A stretch of 21,734 bases of DNA from Candidatus Uhrbacteria bacterium (GTDB lineage: Bacteria; Patescibacteriota; Patescibacteriia; JACQSD01): the NCBI GenBank assembly GCA_016206165.1, contig JACQSD010000063.1, positions 1 to 21,734 on the forward strand, read 5' to 3'. A program made the position numbers and the translations under genes. A model generated the notes under the pieces. The model searched no databases. It worked only from the letters and a program-made list of their open reading frames with translations, and was not told where the DNA came from. Below are positions 13,588 to 20,182 of the stretch, one piece after another. How positions within the stretch are numbered: the first letter of the stretch is position 1; each line of letters starts with the position of its first letter.

Positions 13588-14145
13588 ATGAGTCGAATCG
13601 CTAAAAAACCATTTGTTATTCCTGCAGGTGTTGAGATTACCATGAACGCTGGGAGTATCAACGTGAAAGGACCACGTGGCACACTCACGCGTGTCGTACA
13701 TCCGCATGTTCACTGTGTGCAAACGGGGAATGAAATTGCCGTCACGGTAGAAGACCCAAATACAGAAGAGGACCGCGCGCTTTGGGGGACATTCGGAAGT
13801 CACGTACGGAACATGATTCGTGGCGTAACTGACGGGTACACAAAACAACTCGAAGTGAATGGGATTGGATATCGTGCGCAAGTCAGTGGACAGAAGCTCG
13901 TGTTAAATGTAGGGTATACGCATCCGATTGAATATAGTATTCCGGCAGGTATTACCATCACCGTTGATAAGAGTATAATTACTGTGAACGGGGCAAACAA
14001 AGAAACTGTTGGTTCGGCCGCGGCGTATATTCGATCGGTGAAACCACCAGAACCATATCAGGGAAAGGGTATCAAATATTCAAATGAGGTGATTCGAAGG
14101 AAGGCGGGGAAGGCAGCAAAGACGGGTGCTGCAGCCGCAGCATAA
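13588..14145 (+). CDS. rplF: 50S ribosomal protein L6
   Basis: L6 sits near the factor-binding site of the 50S subunit. The ATG at 13588 gives 185 aa beginning MSRIAKKPFVIPAGVEI. The two related domains are seen: INVKGPRGTLTR in the first, and GIGYRAQVSGQKLVLNVGYTHPIEY with the signature PPEPYQGKGIKYSNEVIRRKAGKA in the second. The last ten or so residues (AKTGAAAAA) are a small Ala-rich tail. rplR follows after 11 bases with no hairpin. Confidence 0.97.
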   Translation: MSRIAKKPFVIPAGVEITMNAGSINVKGPRGTLTRVVHPHVHCVQTGNEIAVTVEDPNTEEDRALWGTFGSHVRNMIRGVTDGYTKQLEVNGIGYRAQVSGQKLVLNVGYTHPIEYSIPAGITITVDKSIITVNGANKETVGSAAAYIRSVKPPEPYQGKGIKYSNEVIRRKAGKAAKTGAAAAA

Positions 14146-14156
14146 GATAATATTGT

Positions 14157-14528
14157 ATGGATGCACGCATGAAAAAAAGGGCACGGGTCTCGTTACGCCG
14201 AAAACGCGTTCGTGGACGTATCAAGGGCACAGCCACATGCCCACGACTTTCGGTATTCCGTTCATCGACACACACGTACGCGCAGCTCATTGACGACGTG
14301 CATCGTGTGACACTTGCACATGCATGGGATGGAGAACTCGCAAAAGAGGTATCAAAGGACACTCCTGCACGACGTGTCGCCATCGCACACCGTGTTGGCG
14401 CATTACTTGCGGAACGAGCACAAGCGAAGAAAATAAAACGCGCGGTGTTTGATCGTGGGAGTGCCGCATATCATGGGCGCGTTGCTGCCGTTGCCGAAGG
14501 CGCGCGTGAAGGCGGGTTACAGTTTTAA
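14157..14528 (+). CDS. rplR: 50S ribosomal protein L18
   Basis: L18 binds 5S rRNA together with L5. The 123-aa product has the basic N-terminal arm (RARVSLRRKRVRGRIKGTATCPRLSVFRSSTHTYAQLIDD) and the C-terminal VAIAHRVGALLAERAQAKKIKRAVFDRGSAAYHGRVAAVAEGAREGGLQF, both typical. Starting at the second Met (14169) would also be possible; the first gives a length close to the norm (117). No Shine-Dalgarno sequence is seen. Confidence 0.96.
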   Translation: MDARMKKRARVSLRRKRVRGRIKGTATCPRLSVFRSSTHTYAQLIDDVHRVTLAHAWDGELAKEVSKDTPARRVAIAHRVGALLAERAQAKKIKRAVFDRGSAAYHGRVAAVAEGAREGGLQF

Positions 14529-14561
14529 AATGTCGAAATATCGAAATTTCGAAATATTATT
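14529..14561. repeat. TTTCGA-family spacer, rplR-rpsE
   Basis: The spacer has three TCGAAA-type words and the perfect 12-bp palindrome TCGAAATTTCGA (14541-14552), flanked by AATAT and ATATT. The same palindrome recurs in the rplO-secY spacer (15558-15569). Confidence 0.8.
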
Positions 14562-14564
14562 TGT

Positions 14565-15104
14565 ATGGCTATTCCAAAGCGAAGAGGGAGAAAAGATCTC
14601 GTGAGAGACGTCGACGAGGAAAAAAAATTTCAACAGCGCATTCTTGAGCTCGCGCGCGTCACGCGCGTTGTGAAAGGCGGAAAGCGTATGCGTTTTCGCG
14701 CGTGCGTTGCGATTGGCGATGCAGGAGCGCATCGCGTTGGTCTTGGTATTGCAAAAGGAGCAGACGTTGCACAAGCGATCGCAAAGGCAACCACCCAGGC
14801 AGAGAAGAATTTACACACGATCCCATTGATTCGAGAAACAATCCCACATTTGCTCTGGACAAAATATGGTGCAGCGCGCCTCATGATTAAACCCGCGCCA
14901 AAAGGGACAGGGGTGAAAGCAGGGGGCGTCATGCGTATTCTTTGCGAACTCGGTGGTGTGCCGAATATTGTAGGGAAAATGATGGGATCAAAAAATAAAT
15001 TGAACAACGCACAAGCAATTTTACAAGCGTTCGATGAGCTCAAGCGGCCAGTGGTTACCACACGCGCGACCATTGTCGAGCAACCACAACAAGCGATTGA
15101 ATAA
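14565..15104 (+). CDS. rpsE: 30S ribosomal protein S5
   Basis: S5 is part of the mRNA entry site and affects decoding accuracy. The N-terminal dsRBD-like domain has QQRILELARVTRVVKGGKRMRFRACVAIGDAGAHRVGLGIAKGADVAQAIAKA. The C-terminal part has GVKAGGVMRILCELGGVPNIVGKMMGSKNKLNNAQAILQAFDEL, both conserved. The product is 179 aa against 166. rplO begins two bases after the stop codon; the rpmD gene that stands here in many bacteria is absent. Confidence 0.98.
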   Translation: MAIPKRRGRKDLVRDVDEEKKFQQRILELARVTRVVKGGKRMRFRACVAIGDAGAHRVGLGIAKGADVAQAIAKATTQAEKNLHTIPLIRETIPHLLWTKYGAARLMIKPAPKGTGVKAGGVMRILCELGGVPNIVGKMMGSKNKLNNAQAILQAFDELKRPVVTTRATIVEQPQQAIE

Positions 15105-15106
15105 TT

Positions 15107-15553
15107 ATGTCTCTCAATTTACATTCACTCCATCCAGCACAGGGTTCTCAACATCGACGAAAACGCGTCGGCCGTGGCAACGCGTCTGGGCATGGTACAT
15201 ATAGCGGAAAGGGGCAGAAGGGGCAGCGTGCACGCTCAGGAAAAGGGCGCGAACGGCTGCGCCGTTTGGGCATGAAGAAGCTCATGCAAAGTACGCCAAA
15301 GCATCGTGGATTTCGGAGTCTCGTTCCCCGCGCGCTCATTGTGAATGTCGGTGCGCTCGACCGCGTTTTTACATCCGGGAGCGTTGTGACACCACGTGCA
15401 TTACACGCTGCAGGTCTTGTTCGTGGGTCTGGTGTAGTGAAGGTGCTTGGCGACGGCGCACTCACGAAGAAACTCGTGGTCCGTGAATGTATTGTTTCCG
15501 CATCGGCAAAAGTAAAAATAGAGAAAGCCGGAGGAACGATCGAAACTCAATAA
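15107..15553 (+). CDS. rplO: 50S ribosomal protein L15
   Basis: L15 is a late-assembly 50S protein. The 148-aa product shows the Gly/Arg-rich N-terminal arm (RKRVGRGNASGHGTYSGKGQKGQRARSGKG) and a globular C-terminal half (LVPRALIVNVGALDRVF through VKIEKAGGTIE). The length is normal. It lies between rpsE and secY, as in other spc operons. Confidence 0.97.
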   Translation: MSLNLHSLHPAQGSQHRRKRVGRGNASGHGTYSGKGQKGQRARSGKGRERLRRLGMKKLMQSTPKHRGFRSLVPRALIVNVGALDRVFTSGSVVTPRALHAAGLVRGSGVVKVLGDGALTKKLVVRECIVSASAKVKIEKAGGTIETQ

Positions 15554-15585
15554 CATTTCGAAATTTCGACATTTCGAAATATCAT
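15554..15585. repeat. TTTCGA-family spacer, rplO-secY
   Basis: Three TTTCGA(A) words follow the rplO stop codon and include the perfect palindrome TCGAAATTTCGA (15558-15569), identical to that before rpsE. The two copies bracket the rpsE-rplO pair. Confidence 0.8.
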
Positions 15586-15589
15586 CGAT

Positions 15590-16879
15590 ATGGCGTTTAC
15601 CGCAACGATCAGCCGTCTTTGGAAACTCCCTGATCTCCGCAAGAGCATCCTCATTGTTTTTGGGATGCTAATTATTTTTCGCGTTGCCGCACACATTCCT
15701 ATCCCTGGTGTTGATCAGAATGCATTGAAACAATTTTTCGGGCAAAATCAACTCCTTGGACTTCTCAACATCTTTTCTGGCGGCGGTCTTGAACGATTTT
15801 CTGTCGTTGCACTTGGCGTCGGGCCATACATTACGGCGTCGATCATCTTTCAACTCCTCGCAATGATCATCCCGAGTCTTGAGGAACTCTCGAAAGAAGG
15901 GGAGAGTGGCCAGCAACGGATTAACATGTATACGCGTTGGTTGAGTGTTCCGCTCGCGGCACTTCAAGGATACGGATTAATTTCGCTCCTTCGCCAAGGG
16001 GGGCAAGGGGGAGCACAGATTCTCGGTAGCCTCACGGTGTGGCAGACCGCGCTCGTGGTGCTCTCGCTCACCGCAGGCACCGTGTTTCTCATGTGGATTG
16101 GTGAACTCATTTCCGAAAAGAAACTCGGGAACGGTATTTCACTACTCATTTTTGCCGGAATTGTGGCAAGTATTCCGGAAACAATTCAACAAACGATTTT
16201 TAACTATACACCAGAACTCCTCGTGAACATGGGACTCTTTATCGTGATTGCGCTCATTACGATCGCAGTCGTTGTCTTGATTACCGAAGCGCAGCGCAAT
16301 GTTCCGGTATCCTATGCGCGACAGGTGCGTGGGATGCGTATGGTTGGTGGCGTGAATACACATTTACCACTCCGCGTGAACATGGCGGGGGTTATTCCAA
16401 TCATTTTTGCAATATCAATTATTCTTTTCCCACCGCTCATCGCGCAATTTTTCCTGCGCGCGAAGACACAGTTCCTTGTCCAGCTTGCGCAGGTCATCCA
16501 GAATCTTTTCCAGAATGAAATTTTTTACGGAGTCCTCTACTTCGTTCTCGTGTTTGGGTTTACCTATTTCTACACAGCAGTTATTTTCCACCCGCAGAAG
16601 ATTGCCGAGAATCTCCAAAAGCAAGGCGGGTTCATTCCTGGCATTCGCCCTGGGCGCCCCACGGCCGAATATTTGAATTATGTGACGAACCGCATCATCG
16701 CAGTTGGCGCACTCTTCCTTGGGCTCGTCGCAATTCTCCCACTGATCATGCAATCCTTGACCGGCGTCGCAACACTTGTCATTGGCGGAACGAGCATCTT
16801 GATCGTCGTTTCGGTGGTCATTGAAACCGTGAAGCAAATCGAATCACAATTGACCATGAGGGAATACGAAGGGCTATAG
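15590..16879 (+). CDS. secY: Preprotein translocase subunit SecY
   Basis: SecY is the channel of the Sec translocon in the cytoplasmic membrane. The 429-aa protein has the expected ten membrane segments. Recognisable segments are RVAAHIPIPGVD and the plug-region LLGLLNIFSGGGLERFSVVALGVGPYITASIIFQLL, then LSKEGESGQQRINMYTRWL, GNGISLLIFAGIV, and the C5 loop with FIPGIRPGRPTAEYLN, whose Arg binds SecA and the ribosome. The length is normal. It ends the ribosomal-protein block; a hairpin spacer and an intrinsic terminator follow. Confidence 0.98.
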   Translation: MAFTATISRLWKLPDLRKSILIVFGMLIIFRVAAHIPIPGVDQNALKQFFGQNQLLGLLNIFSGGGLERFSVVALGVGPYITASIIFQLLAMIIPSLEELSKEGESGQQRINMYTRWLSVPLAALQGYGLISLLRQGGQGGAQILGSLTVWQTALVVLSLTAGTVFLMWIGELISEKKLGNGISLLIFAGIVASIPETIQQTIFNYTPELLVNMGLFIVIALITIAVVVLITEAQRNVPVSYARQVRGMRMVGGVNTHLPLRVNMAGVIPIIFAISIILFPPLIAQFFLRAKTQFLVQLAQVIQNLFQNEIFYGVLYFVLVFGFTYFYTAVIFHPQKIAENLQKQGGFIPGIRPGRPTAEYLNYVTNRIIAVGALFLGLVAILPLIMQSLTGVATLVIGGTSILIVVSVVIETVKQIESQLTMREYEGL

Positions 16880-16880
16880 A

Positions 16881-16952
16881 AACATCTGACACAGAACAGC
16901 TGACCTTTGACAGAACGAAATGTCAGGTGTCAGTGGTCAGGTGTCAGGTGTT
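16881..16952. repeat. Self-complementary spacer element, CTGACA/TGTCAG family, after secY
   Basis: AACATCTGACAC (16881-16892) pairs over 12 positions, one of them G-U in RNA, with GTGTCAGGTGTT (16941-16952). Additional CTGAC/TGACAG words on the left face GTCAG words on the right. It starts one base after the secY stop codon and is followed 42 bases later by the terminator. Confidence 0.8.
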
Positions 16953-16994
16953 CCATGTACGTTTCAACCTTTTTCTCTTTATCTTTTGCCTCGG

Positions 16995-17021
16995 TCTGCT
17001 CATGTCATGAGCAGATTTTTT
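16995..17021 (+). terminator. Intrinsic terminator of the ribosomal-protein block
   Basis: TCTGCTCAT (16995-17003), loop GTC, ATGAGCAGA (17007-17015) is a perfect 9-bp stem followed at once by six T. It is the clearest terminator of the cluster and separates secY from the exchanger gene. Confidence 0.9.
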
Positions 17022-17049
17022 AGTTGATACTCCACGCGAGTAATTGTTT

Positions 17050-18012
17050 ATGCCGATACCTGTGACACTCATCGCGATCATCGTACTCTTTTATGTATTA
17101 GGGAAGGGGGCAGATCTTATTGTATTTGGGATTCGCGATGTGAGTAAAAAAATTGGCGTTCGGGTGTTTGTGCTTGGGATCGTTCTTGGATTCTTTACAT
17201 CAGTACCAGAGCTCTCCATTGCCGCGCATGCAATCGTGACCAATCTCCCACAGCTTTCGGTAGGGAATCTTATTGGTGGCATCTTTGTTCTCTTTGGTTT
17301 TATTCTTGGTGGGAGCATTGCAGTTGAACGCACGGTTGTGACAAGCCGTATTCTGCAGGCGTTCATTCCTATTGCACTCTTTCTCTTTCTCCCATTCCTA
17401 CTCGCATTTGACGGCGTGCTCAACGCGCTCGACGGCTGGATCATGATCATTGGCTACGTCCTGCTCGTGACATTTCTCTATCTTCGTTTTGAGCGGGAAG
17501 GGGAGCGCGTTCCCACAACCCTGCGCGACGGAATAGCGCGCGATATTTTTTGGATCATTGCAGGGATTATTCTCGTTGGTGCGGCATCGTATGCGCTCGT
17601 CAATCTCACCACAGCACTCCTCATACAGTTTTCAGTTCCCACATTTCTTCTCGGTCTTATCGTGTTTTCCCTTGGAACGAATCTCCCAGAGATTTTTGTG
17701 ACGCTCCGGTCATGGAGCAAACATATCCGCGAGCTCTCGTTGAGCAACCTCCTTGGCTCTGCGCTTGCGAATATCTTCATCATTGGGCTCACTGCCGCAT
17801 CGCGTCCAGTACCTTTTACCATAGATATTTATTTTTTTCTGCTCGCGGCGCTCATGGCGACGCTCCTTCTTGCACTCGTGTTTTTTGCATACACGCGAGA
17901 ACGTTTTACGCGTGCAGAAGGGATTGCGCTGCTTTGTCTCTACGCATTATTTCTCATCCTGCACTCTGGCTTCCTTGTCGCGGCGTGTGCGGGTGTGGTA
18001 CGGTGTAATTGA
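17050..18012 (+). CDS. CaCA-family sodium/calcium exchanger-like protein
   Basis: The 320-aa protein is almost entirely membrane segments (about ten). It shows the two inverted alpha-repeats of the CaCA superfamily: the first with TSVPE (50-54) followed by LSVGNLIGG, the second with GTNLPE (209-214) followed by LSLSNLLGSALANI. The acidic residue in each repeat is the expected ion ligand. Family members such as YrbG exchange Na+ or H+ for Ca2+; the substrate here is not certain. I chose ATG 17050 over a TTG six bases upstream. It follows the terminator of the secY block and precedes adk by five bases, so it is probably cotranscribed with adk. I do not see a clear promoter in the 28 bases between terminator and start. 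Confidence 0.9.
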   Translation: MPIPVTLIAIIVLFYVLGKGADLIVFGIRDVSKKIGVRVFVLGIVLGFFTSVPELSIAAHAIVTNLPQLSVGNLIGGIFVLFGFILGGSIAVERTVVTSRILQAFIPIALFLFLPFLLAFDGVLNALDGWIMIIGYVLLVTFLYLRFEREGERVPTTLRDGIARDIFWIIAGIILVGAASYALVNLTTALLIQFSVPTFLLGLIVFSLGTNLPEIFVTLRSWSKHIRELSLSNLLGSALANIFIIGLTAASRPVPFTIDIYFFLLAALMATLLLALVFFAYTRERFTRAEGIALLCLYALFLILHSGFLVAACAGVVRCN

Positions 18013-18017
18013 TATAT

Positions 18018-18650
18018 ATGAAAACACTCGTTCTGCTCGGCCCTGCGGGGTCAGGGAAAGGGACACAGGCGGAAAAATTGATCGAGAAGTTTCACCTCCA
18101 AAAAGTGGAAACAGGAGAGCTTGTTCGAGAGAAAGGGAAGGAAGACTCTGAACTCGGGCGCTTTGTTCACACAATTAATATTTCAGGGAAACATTTGCCA
18201 GACGATGTGGTGACACAGCTTATTCGTGAGGCATTTGCAAAACTTGACGCTTCGCGTGGTCTCATCATCGATGGTTATCCGCGGACGCTTGTTCAAGCGC
18301 AAACACTTGGAATGCTTTTGAAAGAGGTGCATCGTCTGCCGCTCCAGATGGTGTATGTGAGAGTCTCGGATGCTGTTGCGCGCGAGCGGCTCTTGAAACG
18401 AGCAGTCTGTAGCGGGTGCAAAACCATTCTTGCATCACGCGATCTTACCGTGTGTCCGAAATGCGGGTCGAAGATAGAGGTCCGCGCATACGACACTGAC
18501 GTTGCCGCAATTAACAAACGACTCACGTGGTTTCATGAGAAAGTGATGCCCGCGATCGAGTATTATCGCAAGAAGGGAATGGTGGTCGAGGTGAGTGGCG
18601 AGTCAGATCCAGATACGGTGTTTCAGACTATCATCAAAGCAATTGAATGA
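18018..18650 (+). CDS. adk: Adenylate kinase, zinc-LID type
   Basis: The enzyme converts ATP and AMP to two ADP. The P-loop is GPAGSGKGT (8-16), the NMP-binding part includes TGELVRE (32-38), and DGYPRT (85-90) is the core AMP-site motif. The LID carries C131, C134, C146 and C149 (CSGC and CPKC), the structural zinc site of Gram-positive-type enzymes. Length is 210 aa with the ATG at 18018; a TTG nine bases upstream is less likely. Two differences from the usual pattern: the LID is short, and the stretch after it reads VRAYDTDVAAINKRL, where most enzymes have R-D-D-x-E. adk after secY is common, but here an exchanger intervenes. Confidence 0.95.
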   Translation: MKTLVLLGPAGSGKGTQAEKLIEKFHLQKVETGELVREKGKEDSELGRFVHTINISGKHLPDDVVTQLIREAFAKLDASRGLIIDGYPRTLVQAQTLGMLLKEVHRLPLQMVYVRVSDAVARERLLKRAVCSGCKTILASRDLTVCPKCGSKIEVRAYDTDVAAINKRLTWFHEKVMPAIEYYRKKGMVVEVSGESDPDTVFQTIIKAIE

Positions 18651-18666
18651 GAGCATAGTTCATTCT

Positions 18667-18690
18667 AATGTTCTTGAGAATGTGAGAATG
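18667..18690. repeat. Small inverted repeat after adk
   Basis: ATTCT and GTTCT words (from 18662) are followed by GAGAATG and GAGAATG words (to 18690), so the left side can pair with the right. It is of the same design as the cluster spacers but short. The remaining sequence to 18708 shows no gene. Confidence 0.4.
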
Positions 18691-18708
18691 ATAATGATAG
18701 GAGGCAGG

Positions 18709-18736
18709 AGGGTGCTTGACACGAGCGCCTTTTTTT
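18709..18736 (+). terminator. Probable terminator of adk, overlapping the next promoter
   Basis: AGGGTGCT (18709-18716), loop TGACACG, AGCGCCTT (18724-18731) forms eight pairs, two of them G-U in RNA, and runs into a seven-T tract (18730-18736). The -35 box of the following promoter lies across the loop. Confidence 0.5.
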
Positions 18737-18744
18737 GTTAGGGT
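18716..18744 (+). promoter_or_regulatory. Promoter of the 291-aa orphan gene
   Basis: A perfect -35 box TTGACA (18716-18721) is separated by 17 bp from TAGGGT (18739-18744), a weak -10 (3 of 6). The spacer contains a T-run. Transcription would start near 18751 and give a leader of about 220 nt. Confidence 0.55.
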
Positions 18745-18750
18745 CATGGT

Positions 18751-18970
18751 GTTCTTACCGGATCGTCCCGGAAGAGCCGCGCACGAGCGTGTATGCGGGC
18801 AATGGAGTTGCCGTAGTGCACTCCCATCGTACGAACGATGTGCTTGCGGAATGTTCCTTCACAACGACCCCAACGATTGGGGGAAGGCGCTGTTTGTTCT
18901 CGCACGGTCAGCGAGGATGACGCTCCACGAGGAGTGACGCAGTGATTCCAAAACGACCAGGGAGGTTGTC
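18751..18970 (+). promoter_or_regulatory. Structured leader of about 220 nt before the orphan gene
   Basis: No convincing gene is seen here. Several short hairpins follow each other: GGCAA/TTGCC near 18799, CATCGT-ACGA-ACGATG near 18826, CCCCAA-CGA-TTGGGG near 18868, CTCGC/GCGAG near 18900, and CTCC-ACGA-GGAG near 18922. Two reading frames are open for 60-70 codons, but their only ATG (18746) lies upstream of the expected transcription start. A strong ribosome binding site (AGGGAGG, 18959-18965) ends the leader five bases before the ATG. Possibly a regulatory leader; no known riboswitch class is recognised. Confidence 0.4.
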
Positions 18971-19846
18971 ATGTCAAACGACATGTCACCACACGAGGCG
19001 TTAACGAGGGTATTGAGTTTGGGAGAGCGGTATCAGGTTGAGGAGCTTGTTCTTACGCTCCTTACCACGCCGTGCAGCAAGGGTCAATTTCGACCGATGC
19101 ACAGCGATCTGCCAACAAATCTCCGATTCCTACGCGAGGAAGTGATAATTCTCGAACGTGCCCGTGAAGCGGTCCAGCTTGGATCAGACGGACGTGTGAA
19201 TGAGGAGGTCACGAGACTTCTCACGGCCACAATGCTACGGAGTCTCAAGCCGCTCTCGGAACGTCAGGAGCAGGAGAAGGTATCACGCCTACTTCGACGT
19301 GCGCCGATCACCACTGGCTCGCGCAATCTCTGTGCGTATTACGCGGAATGCCTTAACGAGGCGTTTCACGGGATTAGTCACTGGAGAAGCAATGATGCTC
19401 TCCGGGAAAAGTGGCTACACAGTTGTTGCGACGTGCGTTACGCGGCAGAACACTTTCAGTGGGAGGAGTCTCCGCTCACAGGGAAACCGACGTTCCGGAC
19501 TGTACTTCCTAGTGAGGTGCCGGCGACCCTGTACCTCCTACTACATGGTACCGGGGAGGCGCTCGTCACTTTTACCGTCGACGCATCATCTCTCAACGAG
19601 CCGTTCACACATGCTCTCCAGGGGTGGCCACGACCACTGAATTGGCGAGAAGTGCGTCATGTAGAACGGACAACGTTCGACTTCTCCTACGCAGTGAAGC
19701 TGGATACTGCGCCGCATGTCGCATTCCTCATTGATGCGGTCGCAAAGAGTTCGCTTCTTGTACCGATAACCGTAGCACTGCGTGAGGTCGGCGTTCCGGT
19801 TTCGGACATCACTATGGAACTGGCGCCGTGTGGGATCGGCGGCTAG
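18971..19846 (+). CDS. Unrecognised 291-aa protein, single-gene unit
   Basis: I do not recognise this protein. It is soluble, with no signal peptide and no membrane segment. The N-terminal half (to about residue 115) is mainly charged helix (EALTRVLSLGERYQVEELVLTLL, then LSERQEQEKVSRLLRR). The C-terminal half (from about 160) looks beta-rich. It has eight or so scattered cysteines but no obvious metal motif. The start at 18971 is fixed by AGGGAGG, five bases upstream, the best Shine-Dalgarno sequence in the window. The gene has its own promoter, a long leader and a very strong terminator, so it is transcribed alone. It is probably real, because frame, start signal and terminator all agree. 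Function unknown. Confidence 0.75.
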   Translation: MSNDMSPHEALTRVLSLGERYQVEELVLTLLTTPCSKGQFRPMHSDLPTNLRFLREEVIILERAREAVQLGSDGRVNEEVTRLLTATMLRSLKPLSERQEQEKVSRLLRRAPITTGSRNLCAYYAECLNEAFHGISHWRSNDALREKWLHSCCDVRYAAEHFQWEESPLTGKPTFRTVLPSEVPATLYLLLHGTGEALVTFTVDASSLNEPFTHALQGWPRPLNWREVRHVERTTFDFSYAVKLDTAPHVAFLIDAVAKSSLLVPITVALREVGVPVSDITMELAPCGIGG

Positions 19847-19860
19847 AATAAACTTCAATG

Positions 19861-19900
19861 GGGGCGGGTCGTCAACGACGATCCGCCCCGTTTCTTTTTT
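19861..19900 (+). terminator. Strong intrinsic terminator after the orphan gene
   Basis: GGGGCGGGTCGTC (19861-19873), loop AAC, GACGATCCGCCCC (19877-19889) forms 13 pairs with a single G-U, followed by GTTTCTTTTTT. It begins 14 bases after the stop codon. Confidence 0.95.
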
Positions 19901-19951
19901 ATCTCTGCAATACACAAGTACTATTTTTGCCGTAGCTGCTATTTTTTCAGA

Positions 19952-19991
19952 TGCTCTATAAAATGTTGCTATCGCAACAAAATATAGAGCA
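19952..19991. repeat. 40-nt inverted repeat with a symmetrical AAA/AAA bubble
   Basis: Arms 19952-19969 and 19974-19991 are complementary at 15 of 18 positions: TGCTCTATA and TGTTGC on the left match TATAGAGCA and GCAACA on the right. The only mismatches are three A facing three A in the middle. A T-run lies before the left arm and an A-run after the right arm, which extends the pairing. The T-run is on the wrong side for a terminator on either strand. Confidence 0.85.
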
Positions 19992-20002
19992 GCAAAAAAA
20001 CC

Positions 20003-20071
20003 GACGGGGTGGTGGTTTTCGTTTTTTCATGTATCACTGTATTAATACAGTGATACATGGAGACGGGGTGG
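20003..20071. repeat. Perfect 32-bp palindrome between 10-bp direct repeats
   Basis: The palindrome at 20028-20059 has the half-site CATGTATCACTGTATT followed by its exact complement, with no loop. GACGGGGTGG occurs on both sides (20003-20012 and 20062-20071), 59 bases apart. The palindrome could be a binding site for a dimeric protein, a cruciform, or a small mobile palindrome with target duplications. The rest of 19901-20149 shows no gene on either strand that I can support. Confidence 0.85.
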
Positions 20072-20149
20072 ATTTGTGCTTTGTATTATGGATGAGGCTG
20101 TGAACAACCATGAGATGAAAGCGATAAAATGGCAGGAATTTGCGCATCG

Positions 20150-20177
20150 TTGACAGGCAGGGCAATGGTGGTATACT
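20150..20177 (+). promoter_or_regulatory. Promoter of the ATP-grasp gene
   Basis: A perfect -35 TTGACA (20150-20155), a 16-bp spacer ending in GGTGG, and -10 TATACT (20172-20177, 5 of 6). It is the best promoter match in the window. Transcription would begin near 20184, leaving a leader of about 210 nt. Confidence 0.8.
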
Positions 20178-20182
20178 GCATG

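Noticed and set aside
18820..18935. Hairpins with ACGA loops reminiscent of the guanidine-II (mini-ykkC) riboswitch
   Set aside because: The stems and spacing do not follow the two-hairpin consensus, and the downstream gene is not a recognised guanidine transporter or carboxylase.
18746..18937. Open frame of 63 codons from the ATG at 18746, in the leader of the orphan gene
   Set aside because: The ATG lies before the expected transcription start, there is no ribosome binding site, and another frame (18735-18920) is equally open. The composition looks like chance.
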